A stretch of 64,000 nt of DNA from Isoetes taiwanensis (Eukaryota > Streptophyta > Lycopodiopsida > Isoetales > Isoetaceae). Below the pieces are notes generated by a model. The model ran no database searches, was not told the DNA's origin, and worked only from the letters and a program-made list of their open reading frames with translations. The stretch spans positions 62,001-126,000 of the forward strand of contig JAJEKV010000100.1 of assembly GCA_021234155.1 (NCBI GenBank), written 5' to 3'. Each line of letters opens with the position of its first letter. Within the stretch, counting starts at the first letter, position 1. A program made the position numbers and the translations under genes. Shown one piece after another: positions 54,626 through 64,000 of the stretch.

Positions 54626-55259
54626 TGATGCCATCGCACTTGTATTTTGTTTATTTGTGCTATTGAATTTCTGATTTGGTTAACTTAAGCACAATTTCAT
54701 TAAAATGAGAAATTTCGTGATTCCAACTTGGGACGAAATTATTTTTAAGACATTTTTTAAGGCGTTTTATACGATAATGTGGCGCCACTTAGCTTTTTTT
54801 CACATATATTTTGTCCAAATTTGGTGCCATTAATATCAGAGGAAAAAAAAAACTGCAACTTAAGTTAGCAGGATTTACCTATTTTACACAAAGAGGGGCA
54901 TCATTAACTTCTCAAATTGACAAACTTAAACACATGCATTGAACATTTTTTATTTTAGTTTCAAAGCATGTTGAGGATGAAACAGTGCATGAATGTTGGC
55001 TTGTTAAAAAAAACCTTACGAAATTTGTTACTGAATTGAATCACCGTCATTAGTAGGATCATGCTTTTCTTTGGCAACGTTTATAAGAAATTCAAATCCT
55101 GCCCCACTAAATGCCTCTTCGTCAAAGTTGTAAGCTGCATTTTGAATCTCGATGTAACTGAAATCTTCAGTGGTACCAAGCTGGACGAAGTTGGCTCCAC
55201 GCCAAATCTTCTGGCATACCTGAACATGCATCCTTAACATGCTTTGAAACTAAAATAAA
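54626..55259. other. Gap with one protein-like minus frame
   Basis: The minus-strand frame 55240-55028 includes VCQKIWRGANFVQLG and AAYNFDEEAFSGAGFEFL and reads like an ordinary protein, but I know no family for it. The rest is AT-rich. Confidence 0.3.
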
Positions 55260-55570
55260 ATATGGCACCTTGAGGATCCATGGTGCCATTTGCACCTGCA
55301 GCACCCAAAAGAGTTTCCAAAAAAAAAAAAAATGTTTGATGCATATTGAGGATGCAAATGATGTGCATCCTTAGCATGGTCTGCTTTACCAAATGCATGT
55401 TGAGGATGCAAATGGCGCCATTTGCATTCACTAGCATGCATTTGGTCTGCTATATCAAATGCATGCTGAGGAGGCAAATGGAGCCATGGCGCCATTGCAT
55501 CATCAGCATGCTTAGAAATGGCGTTGAGGATGCAAATGGCGCCATTGTGCAATGGCGCCATTTGCATTTG
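55260..55570. repeat. AATGGCGCCATT palindrome repeats, part 1
   Basis: Irregular tandem units of about 30-50 nt combine GCATGYTGAGGATGCAAATG with the perfect palindrome AAATGGCGCCATTT. Related units continue at 56240-56860 beyond a LINE insertion. Confidence 0.8.
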
Positions 55571-55658
55571 TGAACAGGCTATTTGCTCAGACTTGAAGAA
55601 TCCTAGGCTATTTGTGAAGAGTTGAAGATTCCTGCTCTACCACCATACCTAGGTAAGT

Positions 55659-56176
55659 GTTGGTACATCCATTGACTCAGCGGCGTTGGAGGCGTGCTGG
55701 TATTCTCACAGTTGGTGCTTGGTATGAGGCAGGACACTTGTTGACTTAGGATGCTTTTCAGACTAAGTTTATGCTATCCCGATGGGACATGGCTCTGTGG
55801 CAAAAGCTGGCTGGCATTCTGCCAGACGCTCCTTCACAATCAGTTGATGTGCCTATTTGGACTGGTCCCCAAATTGTTAATGCACAACGTCTTGTGCATT
55901 CATTATATCAATAGCTGGTTGATGTTGACATTGTCCCCCCTCGATCTGGTTGGCAGCTCCGCATTCCCCCTCCTCAGTGGAAGTGTATGTGGTCTTGGGT
56001 CTGGAATAAATTGCTGCATCCCAAAGTTTCTACCTTATGGTGGCAACTCCTTCACAGATGTCTGCGGGTTAATGTGCTGGTTCATAAGTTTTATCCTCGC
56101 ATTTTTATTCCTGTCTCTGCATCTTTTTGGAATATTGAATAACAGTTTGTCGTCCTTTAAAAAAAAAAATATATAT
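55659..56176 (+). mobile_element. 5'-truncated LINE insertion with target duplication
   Basis: The 14-nt sequence ATACCTAGGTAAGT occurs at 55645-55658 and again at 56177-56190, flanking 518 bp that end in a poly(A) and TA run (56157-56176). Inside, the plus frame reads PPQWKCMWSWVWNKLLHPK and VSTLWWQLLHRCLRVN, matching the zf-RVT region at the 3' end of plant LINE ORF2. Target duplication plus 3' A-tail is the signature of target-primed reverse transcription. Stops indicate an old or dead copy. Confidence 0.85.
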
Positions 56177-56239
56177 ATACCTAGGTAAGTCTTTCTATAT
56201 GCATCGTGATTTTGTTAGAGCCATTCATCGCATGTTTAC

Positions 56240-56650
56240 CTCCCCCTCGGCACCCCCAAAGGAGCCATTTGGGGCGCCATTTGTAGCCCTCAAATGGCTT
56301 CATGGCACCATTTGTGGGGTGCCATGGAGCAGGTATACCATCCAAATGGCGCCAACTGGGGGGTGCCAGGGGGCAGTATACCACCCAAATGGCGCCATTT
56401 TGGGGGTGCCAGAGGGGGTAGGTATATCCCCCAAATGGTGCCATGGAGCCATTTGGAGCCCTCAGCCAGAGGGGGTAGGTATACCCCTCAAATGGCGCCA
56501 TTTGGAGGGTGCGGAGGGGGCGGTGTAGGGGGGTGCAGGGGGGTGATGTAAATGGCGCCATGGCGCTATTCGCATCCCCCCCCCCCTTTTTTGGGCTGCG
56601 GATGCAAATGGTTCCATGGCATCCTCAAGGTGCCATTTTGTTATTTTGCT

Positions 56651-56681
<31 letters not shown>

Positions 56682-56860
56682 GGGGGGTGGGGGTGGGGTG
56701 GAAATACGGAGATAATGCCCACCAAATGAGGGTATACCAGCCCCAGCCCCAGCGGGGGGCACCCCCATTTGGGGGATATACCTACTTCCTTTGGCACCAA
56801 CTGAAATGGGGGTATACCTCCCCTCCAGCACCCCTCAAATGGAGCCATTTGGGGTTGGAA
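56240..56860. repeat. G-rich and GGCGCC palindrome repeats, part 2
   Basis: Irregular units mix CCAAATGGCGCCATTTGGGG with GGGGGTGCCAGGGGG and GGTATACC. It contains a T run of about 26 (56656-56681) and GGGGTGGGGGTGGGG, which may form G-quadruplexes. Long frames here on both strands are low-complexity artefacts. Confidence 0.8.
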
Positions 56861-57238
56861 GATGTACCTGCCCCGGAGCATCCTCGGACTTGGCTCAAGC
56901 AAAGTACAATTGGCATATTGATTGCAAAAACTACGTTTTACGTGAAAAAAGATGTTTCTGTTTTCAAAACTAAGCATGCATTTGTACATGCAGAACCTAT
57001 CCTTGCTCGTCTTAAAAGCTGCCCAAAGTGCACAAACCCCTTAAAATTTGCCATTTGACTATTAATAGCCAATTTTTTCCATGTTCAATACCCATATTTT
57101 TCTATGCCATACATCAAGCCTCATATCCAATGCATCCAGCTCCCACCAGATGGCTCTTGGCATACAACCCAAGATGACCATCTTTGCTAATCATATTCCA
57201 TCTGTTGCCATCAATGAAGAGTCGGATCTAGCTAGCAT
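56861..57238. other. Gap
   Basis: AT-rich, no gene or repeat recognised. Confidence 0.4.
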
Positions 57239-58690
57239 CTAATATTTGGCAGTCATACTTGCCCAGTTTTGGAAACTTAAGCACAAACCAATCATTGTCC
57301 TGGTCCCCTTACTCACAAATAAGCCTGCTTCTGCAAAGTCCTCCAGGTCTGCATAGCCAAAAATGCCATTAAGGACCCCTCGAATGCATCGATCTTCACA
57401 CTTTACTTTCCAAGGCCAAGATGTAAAAATAGACATCAAAACACAAGCACAGTTTCATTATGTTTGAATAAAATTTGAATTTTGGCCCATTTTCTGAATT
57501 CATGCATCGATACAGTTTTCTCAAATTAATTGCCATCCTCAACAAGTGCTGGCCATGTTTCGGCTAGGAGCACTGGAATCTTGGAAATCTTAATAGCTTC
57601 TCTTCCTTCCTTATTGGAGGGAACTCAAGCAAACTATGTCCTCTATGTCCACATGATCACTGATCGTTATTGACCTCCATCTGTTCTTATAACGATTGAC
57701 ACAATTAGACAGATATACCTGGTCCCTCATAGGTACTAGCTCCCATCAAGTGATCGAATGGTCTCGAAATTCCCCTTCTTATCGTCCATTTGAGCCTCTT
57801 CAGTAATATATCCCACCCAAGTAGGGCACAAAACATCGTCAAGGCACACTAGAACAAACATACCTTTGTGTAGTATTTGAAGGGACTAAATTCAGGTATG
57901 GATCTATCTTTCCAAGGACCAACATAAGTAAGAGTGACGCTTGCAAGTGGCTCTATTACTGCAACCGGGTCAAGTTGGTCAGTTGGGACCTGCTAGTTTG
58001 TGGTCAGAAGTCCTCATAATATCTCTCAATATTTGCAACTTTCCCTAGCTCTTGCAAGAGCTGCATCTAATGCTTGATCATGGAGGTAAATTGTGTCGAA
58101 TAGTTGGTCTGCTCTAGGTTGCCCTTGTTATTTGTCGATATTGCAACCCAATGGAGGATATACTTGTGGATCCTATTGTGTAGTTGGCCCAGGTCTTTAA
58201 CTGGTTCTTTGGGTGACAATAATTTAGGATTCTTCAATGGCATCAAGGGCTTCCCACCCTATCCATGTTTCCACATCCTTATTCCTTCCGCAGATAGTCA
58301 TTACAGGAAGCTAAGTCTGGCCTTGTGGTACGTGACTGGTACATGACATGCTAGAGGGCTAGTGTGATTTGGCAATCTGTCATCACCATCCAGAATGTAT
58401 TCCTCGACGAACCCTTTTCAATCCACTTTATCAACAACACAGTGCATTAGTGCCTTGAGATTGCATTTAAGGAATTCATATAACAATTCAGGCATGGTTA
58501 ACACATCAGCTGTTTTGAGTGACGATGACAAGATCCCAAATAATCCAAAAATATCCTTATGCGTATGGCCAGGCATCACGAAACCCAAGTCAATCCCCTC
58601 AAACACTCCAAGATACACAATCTGGGATAAATATGAGAAGAAATACCTATTCTCGTTCTATCGAGATGCATTGTGTAGTTGCAATTGACG
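57239..58690 (-). pseudogene. DDE-like transposase remnant with GHTH motif (copy 2)
   Basis: From about 58690 downward the minus strand reads QLHN and NENRYFFSYLSQIV, then FVMPGHTHKDIFGLFGILSSS and, past 58418, ILDGDDRLPNHTSP. This parallels copy 1 (QLDNC-x-KENK, MMVGHTHDYINAFFGTFSTK, DQLTRHSKP) and keeps the Asp after GHTH better. QLDN has become QLHN, so a presumed catalytic Asp is lost. The minus frame 57439-57239 (CEDRCIRGVLNGIFGYADLE) may be its C-terminal part. The copies are clearly diverged from each other, so two separate old insertions are likely. Confidence 0.6.
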
Positions 58691-58694
58691 ATGG

Positions 58695-58880
58695 CTGTCT
58701 CTATCAATCTATAACTTCAGTTGTGTTGTTACAACATAGTGTTAAAACTTACTTCTAATTATAAGCAATACTTGATCGGAATGCTGATGGTTGTCTCTGG
58801 AATGCTGATGGTTGTCTCTGTCAATGTATAACTTTAGTTGTTGTTACAACATAGTGTTAAAACTTACTTTCTAATGAAAA
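58695..58880. repeat. Direct duplication of about 65 bp
   Basis: GTCTCTATCAATCTATAACTT through GTTACAACATAGTGTTAAAA occurs at about 58695-58760 and again at about 58812-58878 with few differences. Confidence 0.8.
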
Positions 58881-58937
58881 GCCGCCACTTATTTATTGTG
58901 TAATAGTTTATCAACTCCAATAGAAAACCTAATTTCC

Positions 58938-59385
58938 AATCCACATATTCAAAGGAATAGGATTTATACATGCAACACGTGCAAGATTAAAAATACATTT
59001 AGATGCATGTAGTACAAGCAATGCCTCATATTGCTAGAAATAAGGAGGCCATAAAGTGCTGATTTAAACATGCATATGATATGATCTGTTTGAAATCAAC
59101 ATGCCCTCATGGCATTGGAAGAAAAAAGGTTGTGGTATTGCTAGAAGACATTGCAACTTCATGCGAGTAGCCCTAACCAACTTGAAGCTTAAAGTAAGAA
59201 CCATTTATAGATAAAAAATCAAACTAAACATATTAAACAATGTCAAATATAAATAGTGCAAAATTACAATGCCCTTATTGACTCATTAATTCAAAAGAAT
59301 ATGATTTACCCATGCAACAGGTGCAAGAATAAAAATGCATTTAAATGCATGAAGTTAGTACAAGCAATGCCTCATAAAGCGATAA
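58938..59385. repeat. Direct repeat of about 95 bp, 350 bp apart
   Basis: About 58938-59036 and 59287-59385 share ATTCAAARGAATA, CATGCAACASGTGCAAGA and AGTACAAGCAATGCCTCATA in order. They may be ends of a small element. Confidence 0.7.
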
Positions 59386-59389
59386 GGTA

Positions 59390-60215
59390 TTCTCATAGGT
59401 AGGAGCTTTTCGACAGTCGTCCTGGCAAGTTTTTTTTTTGCACGACCTAAGGAACTCTAGGATCAAGTAGGGATTACTTGAGATCCGAACCATTTGGGCC
59501 GAGGAAGTCCGCTAGCAAGCAAGGTCTAAATAGCTAACCCCATAGCCCATCAACGATGGGCACCGTAACTAGTCTTATATATAGGGTGGCCTTTGCACCG
59601 AGTCGGACAAAAGAAGTGTTCGCGGCGACCAAGGTCGCAATAGATTTCATGAACTATCCTATGAGTATAAATTGGATGTTCAGTTAACCTCTTAAATGGT
59701 GCATTGCATCGTCTGCTACTTTGTAGGTGGTTGAAAAATGACTTGAAATGGATGGATCTGTGTGCATATAGCATATAAATACATGTATTTTTTGAGTTGT
59801 ATATGACTAATTGAGTCATTAATATATTTTTTGAGTTGTATATGACTAATTGAGTCATTATTTAAAGGCATGTACCCACAAATGGATTAAAGGAGCAATA
59901 TAATACATCTACTGTGGTTTGCAAACAAGCCAATTGATGAGGCTTTGGTGTCAAAAAATGCAAGAATAACCAACAATGGCATTGGGCCATTGGGCTTCTG
60001 GATTGACCAATATAAAAAAAATGCAAGAATACCTACAATGGACTAGAACTCGATCTAGGTAACTCGATTAGAGAATAGGCCAACATTCTATTTTCTTCAA
60101 TATAATGGCAAAGCACACATTGGTGCCGAGTTTACACAAATTCTCCTGTAATAAACTTACAAAAAAGAAATGTTCGCGGCGGGCCCGCAATAAATTTCTT
60201 TCTTGTAATATATAA
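59390..60215. repeat. Repeat-rich gap downstream of SEC12-like
   Basis: A 38-bp tandem repeat (TTTTTTGAGTTGTATATGAC and on) lies at about 59789-59864. The phrase AAAGAAGTGTTCGCGGCGAC followed by CGCAATAGATTTC (about 59610) recurs in diverged form at about 60165 (AAAGAAATGTTCGCGGCGGG, CGCAATAAATTTC), suggesting ends of a small transposon. No gene. Confidence 0.55.
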
Positions 60216-63200
60216 TCATAGATCCCCCAAAACTGCCTCCAACGGTGGCTTTGCTGGCTGATCTCTTCCCAGAGGGAAGTTCCAAAAACCATCTGAATAC
60301 TCATAAAAAATGATGCACAAAAAGGCTGAAAGTAAAAAAAGGCCAACAAGGAGCGAATAGACTTGCCAATCTGCAACAAGGGAATTCTAAAGTCAGATGG
60401 TAACTAGAGGTTAACAAAACCATGCACACAACATACCTTTCCATTCCAAGCGATTGACTGTTGTTACCATTATATCTGAATCGCGGGACAATGACAAAAG
60501 GCCCCTGAAACCATATCAACCAAGAATCCGCTAGTAAGGTTCATAATGCAGCAGAAAATTATCCTGCTTACTTACCGACTGTTTGAAGAAAATTCAAGAA
60601 ATGTGACTGCTGAGAGATGAGCACCTGGCACCTTTTGATGCAATGCCATTTCTTTTATTGGGACAATTCCAATGTCACCTTTTGAACTTCCACTATACAA
60701 ATACAAGATATAAATCAGTGACAGTCCATGCCAGCATATAGAAAAACAACGACGATTCAAAATGCACATAAAGGTTAATTTGGCATTAGAATATTAAACA
60801 CATCAAACTGTTAACGAGTTATATAACTTCAGCAAATGGACGGAAAATGCTTTAATAATACAGCAATGAGGTTTTTGACATACATTGCTAGCTGTTTCCC
60901 ATCAGATGAGATTGCAATTGCTGTAATATCACCCATGTTAAAGTTTTTAGATCCTATTCTTTGCCAGGTGGCAATTTCAAAAACTGCAATGCTGCTGTTC
61001 CATCCTGAAATCCACTACGGAACTAATTAATTGTAATTCCAATAGAGAACAGATAAATGAAAACCAAATATATTAACCTTTATTTACAACTGTAAATAAA
61101 AATGGCTTTTCTCCATCCAAAGAGAACCTACAAAATTCATAAACCTCATCCTGCAGGTAGAAAGAAAACAATTTAGTCTCTGAAACTTTTCATAAACAGC
61201 ATCAAGCTACTAACTTTGTTTCTTGGCAATGTTGTTGCAAGTGCAGCCTTAGAAAGGTCCCATATACGACATGACCCATCTTCCGTTGTTAACGCCAAAA
61301 ATAAGGTATCCAAACTGCAGAGCAGATTACAGCATTTCAGTATACGAACAAAATGTCACCGTATAGCTCAACTGGGCTTAAAAATCATATACCTGAAAGA
61401 CATATCTTTAACATATTTTATGTGCTCTTCAAGGACTAAATTCATGCCTGGCCAATCAAAAATGCGGAGGCGACCATCCTGGAAATAAAACTAACGCAAT
61501 TAAGATGATCACATACTATTCTTATTCTGTCACCTGGGATGTATAACATAGCAAGCATGCATGCTGATATAAATACACATATACCATCAGACGAACTAAT
61601 ACATAGTGGTGTCTCAAGCTATTTCAGTGAACTTCTCCATTCATAGTGATATCAGATCCAGCCTTCCAAATCTGCATCAGTTCTCAGTTGAAAGTAGTGT
61701 TTCTAAAATACTGCGTGTATTGAAGCAGCAGAAACTTGTAATGCTTATCCTCTTTGGGCAAATCTTCAAGTTGCACAGCTACTTTGTAGCAGTTCCATTA
61801 ATTCTTCCAGACTCAGCACAGATATCCTTTTCTAAATCAGATCACAATTCGGCAGCAGCATTTTCTATGACACTATCTCCAACTTTGAAATAGCTAGGTA
61901 TGCCTGGGACTCTTTTCTGTCGTTAATATGTTCAGGCAGCATGGTCTGGACAAGGATTGCAAGATAAGTACCGCAAAATATATCTAGTCTTCTCGGGTAT
62001 AATTGCAGCCAGCATCTACTTTATGCTGGTCTCTTTAAGCTCTTTGCGTTTGAAGTCTACGGCGGGTCCAACTTCTGGAAATACCCTAGTGGCCTTTATA
62101 TTCAGACACCTTTACTCATAGTTTGGCTTTTGGAAGACCATTAGCAATAATCATTACATTTGATTCACTTATATCTGTTTGGTGAAGCATTAGATATATG
62201 GGGTCAGGGAAGCCAGAGTGGAGAGGAACGAGTAGGAAAGAACATGGAATTGAAATCAGATATACAAGTTACTAATTTGTAAAACCAACAGGGCTGAATG
62301 GATCGCACAATTGACTGAGTCTTAGCTTCCCCATTGAATCCCATTACACACGAGAAACGTATCCAAAATTAACCAGGAAAGATATTCTCTAGTTGATGAC
62401 CTACAAACGGATTACTGAATATAACATATTATATGCTATAAGTAATTGCTTATCAAGTCACTTGAAGAAAGCCAAATGTGATGAACATGCCACAGATTAG
62501 ATTTCCATTGAGCTATTTTTCCAACAGCAGGTACTTAGCACTACACTACCCAGGCCTTATATATATTTAGTTTTGACCTTAGGTTATAGTAATGTACTGA
62601 CTTCTGAAAGGATGTGGCACAAACAAACATATCCTCAAATGACATAAATTATTCAATAGCATGTACCTGGCAAGATGTATGTGCTAGTTATGCATAGAGA
62701 ACAATAGCCAGCATGTTCACGTTTACACTAAAATGAGATGGTCCAGAGAATGTAAGTGGAGATATAATTAGACTGTGGTAAGAGTCCTAGGTTGACCCTA
62801 TATCTGGCTATTGGCAATTATCACATGTAAATCATGCATGATAAATGACAACCAGGTTTTCATTTCATCTCCTTGCATCTTCACCACCATGATCAAGTAA
62901 CTGGCGTATTCAGAACAAACTGCATATCTTCTTGATCCTAATTCTCATATTATTACTTTGTTTTTATCAAGAAGTCCTTGAAGTACTCACTTGTAAATGA
63001 TGCTATTGAACCAAAACCTATTCATTGGATAAAAGATGATCTATATACCAGTGATAACATAAAGGAAAGCATAAAACAAACATCAAGCACCTTTCCAGCG
63101 GCCGCCACCCTTGAACCATCTATACTGAATATTATCTGTTTCTGTGGCCCATAGCTCTCGAGAACTTGTAGGCCCTTCTCTGTTGGAATGAGAGTGGGCT

Positions 63201-63745
63201 GTTTTGCTATGTCAATCTCAATAAGTCTGTACAAAGAAGATTATCTTATCAATTTTCCTTCAAACCTACTCAATATTAGCCTTAATTATGTTTCATACCA
63301 ACCCAACAGTGCAACATCAACAGGAACTTCATGAGCAAGTGATGTAATTAGATGCATGATAACAATTTACATTAAGATGTTTACCTGCAGCTATTTGGCA
63401 GCAAACAAATAAGTGCATTTCCAGCTGGATGTGCAGCTAGGCCATAAGGGGATTCTTCCGTGGCCAAAATACCGATCTGATGACAATGTTAAATTGACAA
63501 AACTGAGCTTTTAAGACAAAAAGGACTTCATTCACAAAGGAAAATCGCACCTCTTTTTCTAGTGACCTAGATTTAAAGTTGTATGCTGCCAGATGCAACC
63601 CTTTATCCTCATCTCCTTTCCCCAGTAGGAGATAACCAGTTTCATCTTTTGGTGATGCTACTACCCACGCTGCAGCAGTTGCATTGGTCGAACGCCTCCG
63701 ATGGCTCCTCCTGCCGCCCATTTTGGGCTTTACTCTCAAACTCAA
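60216..63745 (-). CDS. SEC12-like WD40 protein with C-terminal membrane anchor
   Basis: Ten exons join in phase: 63745-63551, 63476-63385, 63226-63091, 61478-61393, 61314-61215, 61150-61078, 61004-60884, 60692-60576, 60504-60437, 60370-60216 (380 aa). WD40-like blades include AAAWVVASPKDETG, YGLAAHPAGNALICLLPNS, DGRLRIFDWPGMN, TTEDGSCRIWDLS, ITAIAISSDGKQLAIGSSKG and FLEFSSNSRGLLSLSRDSD. A single membrane segment (VYSLLVGLFLLSAFLCIIFY) follows, with a short lumenal tail. SEC12/PHF1-type proteins sit in the ER; SEC12 activates SAR1 for COPII vesicles, and PHF1 helps phosphate transporters leave the ER. I cannot tell which. An alternative start is Met9 (63721). Intron 3 (61479-63090) is the longest. 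Confidence 0.93.
61640..61800 (-). pseudogene. Protein-like fragment in intron 3 of SEC12-like
   Basis: On the same strand as the gene, a stretch reads LEDLPKEDKHYKFLLLQYTQ and continues with YFRNTTF, a stop, then LMQIWKAGSDITMNGEVH. It reads like a former exon but is not part of the WD40 protein. The family is not recognised. Confidence 0.3.
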
Positions 63746-64000
63746 TGCCAGAATAGATCATGGCGTTATGTCAACTCGCTTTAGTATGAACACGATTGCG
63801 CATATTCGTTTATAATCAGGATCGCGATTTATTTCATATTTGCTTACAGCTCAATTCTCCATTGTTCTCAGCATATCCCACACAGAAAAGTCAGCTTCTT
63901 AAGTCAACCACTCCCCTACAATAAAACGTGCTATACGCGGCAGAACATCTACGTTTTCCCTTTTTCTATTATATTATGCACATTTTCCCTTTTTCTATTT
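63746..64000. promoter_or_regulatory. Upstream region of SEC12-like gene
   Basis: AT-rich 5' flank of the minus-strand gene, with no distinctive element that I can name. The end contains a short duplication of TTTTCCCTTTTTCTAT. Confidence 0.4.

Noticed and set aside
56181-57058. Long open frames up to 175 codons on both strands
   Set aside because: They lie in G-rich, GGCGCC-palindromic low-complexity DNA, giving Pro/Gly-rich peptides with poly-Phe or poly-Lys from the T run; no domain is visible.

Overview
The window is a stretch of nuclear DNA from a land plant, probably a large-genome seed-free plant such as a fern or lycophyte. The grounds are introns with GT-AG borders, plant-type genes (a SEC12-like ER protein, a BOLA4-like protein, fragments of SECRET AGENT, pyruvate kinase and eEF1A), and a dense, varied and mostly decayed transposon load. 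The clade is an inference. Gene density is very low: only two genes look intact, both on the minus strand. They are a three-exon BolA-family gene (50593-52827, 158 aa) and a ten-exon SEC12-like WD40 gene with a C-terminal membrane anchor (60216-63745, 380 aa).

Layout. 1-2704: decayed LINE on the minus strand with ORF1-like, endonuclease and reverse transcriptase remnants. 3218-9191: complete CACTA-type DNA element with matching terminal inverted repeats and a 3-bp target duplication; it carries a 1.6-kb minisatellite of 19-nt units. 10461-14807: tail-to-tail inverted pair of elements encoding an HUH endonuclease (Replitron-like), around a loop holding a compact tRNA-like structure; a third HUH copy lies at about 53.6-54.6 kb and a tail-only relative at 19.6-20.3 kb. 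18.05-18.35 kb: eEF1A pseudogene. 22.3-24.1 kb: LTR-retrotransposon 5' end with primer-binding site and decayed gag, interrupted by an inverted tRNA-SINE-like structure. 24.4-26.0 and 57.2-58.7 kb: two decayed copies of a GHTH-motif DDE-like protein. 26836-35793: a 9-kb palindrome, both arms encoding a Cys-rich DDE-like transposase. 36.9-41.46 kb: a minus-strand unit with an FCP1/HAD-like remnant, whose 5' terminus resembles the palindrome ends. 43.4-45.3 kb: Crypton-type tyrosine recombinase with lost catalytic residues. 45.7-49.25 kb: unit that has captured exons of O-GlcNAc transferase (SEC) and pyruvate kinase, bordered by foldback repeats. 55.26-56.86 kb: GGCGCC-palindrome repeats split by a short LINE insertion with a 14-bp target duplication.

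The two intact genes are ordinary housekeeping functions (iron-sulfur/redox and ER export) and are unrelated to the transposons. The most interesting material is the HUH family: three diverged copies, a conserved C-terminal exon, a palindromic arrangement, and a recurrent hairpin made of a short arm joined directly to a tRNA T arm. In one case this is closed by a perfect 7-bp acceptor-like stem, giving a 53-nt mini-tRNA shape. All calls come from reading the sequence by eye; no database search or folding program was run.
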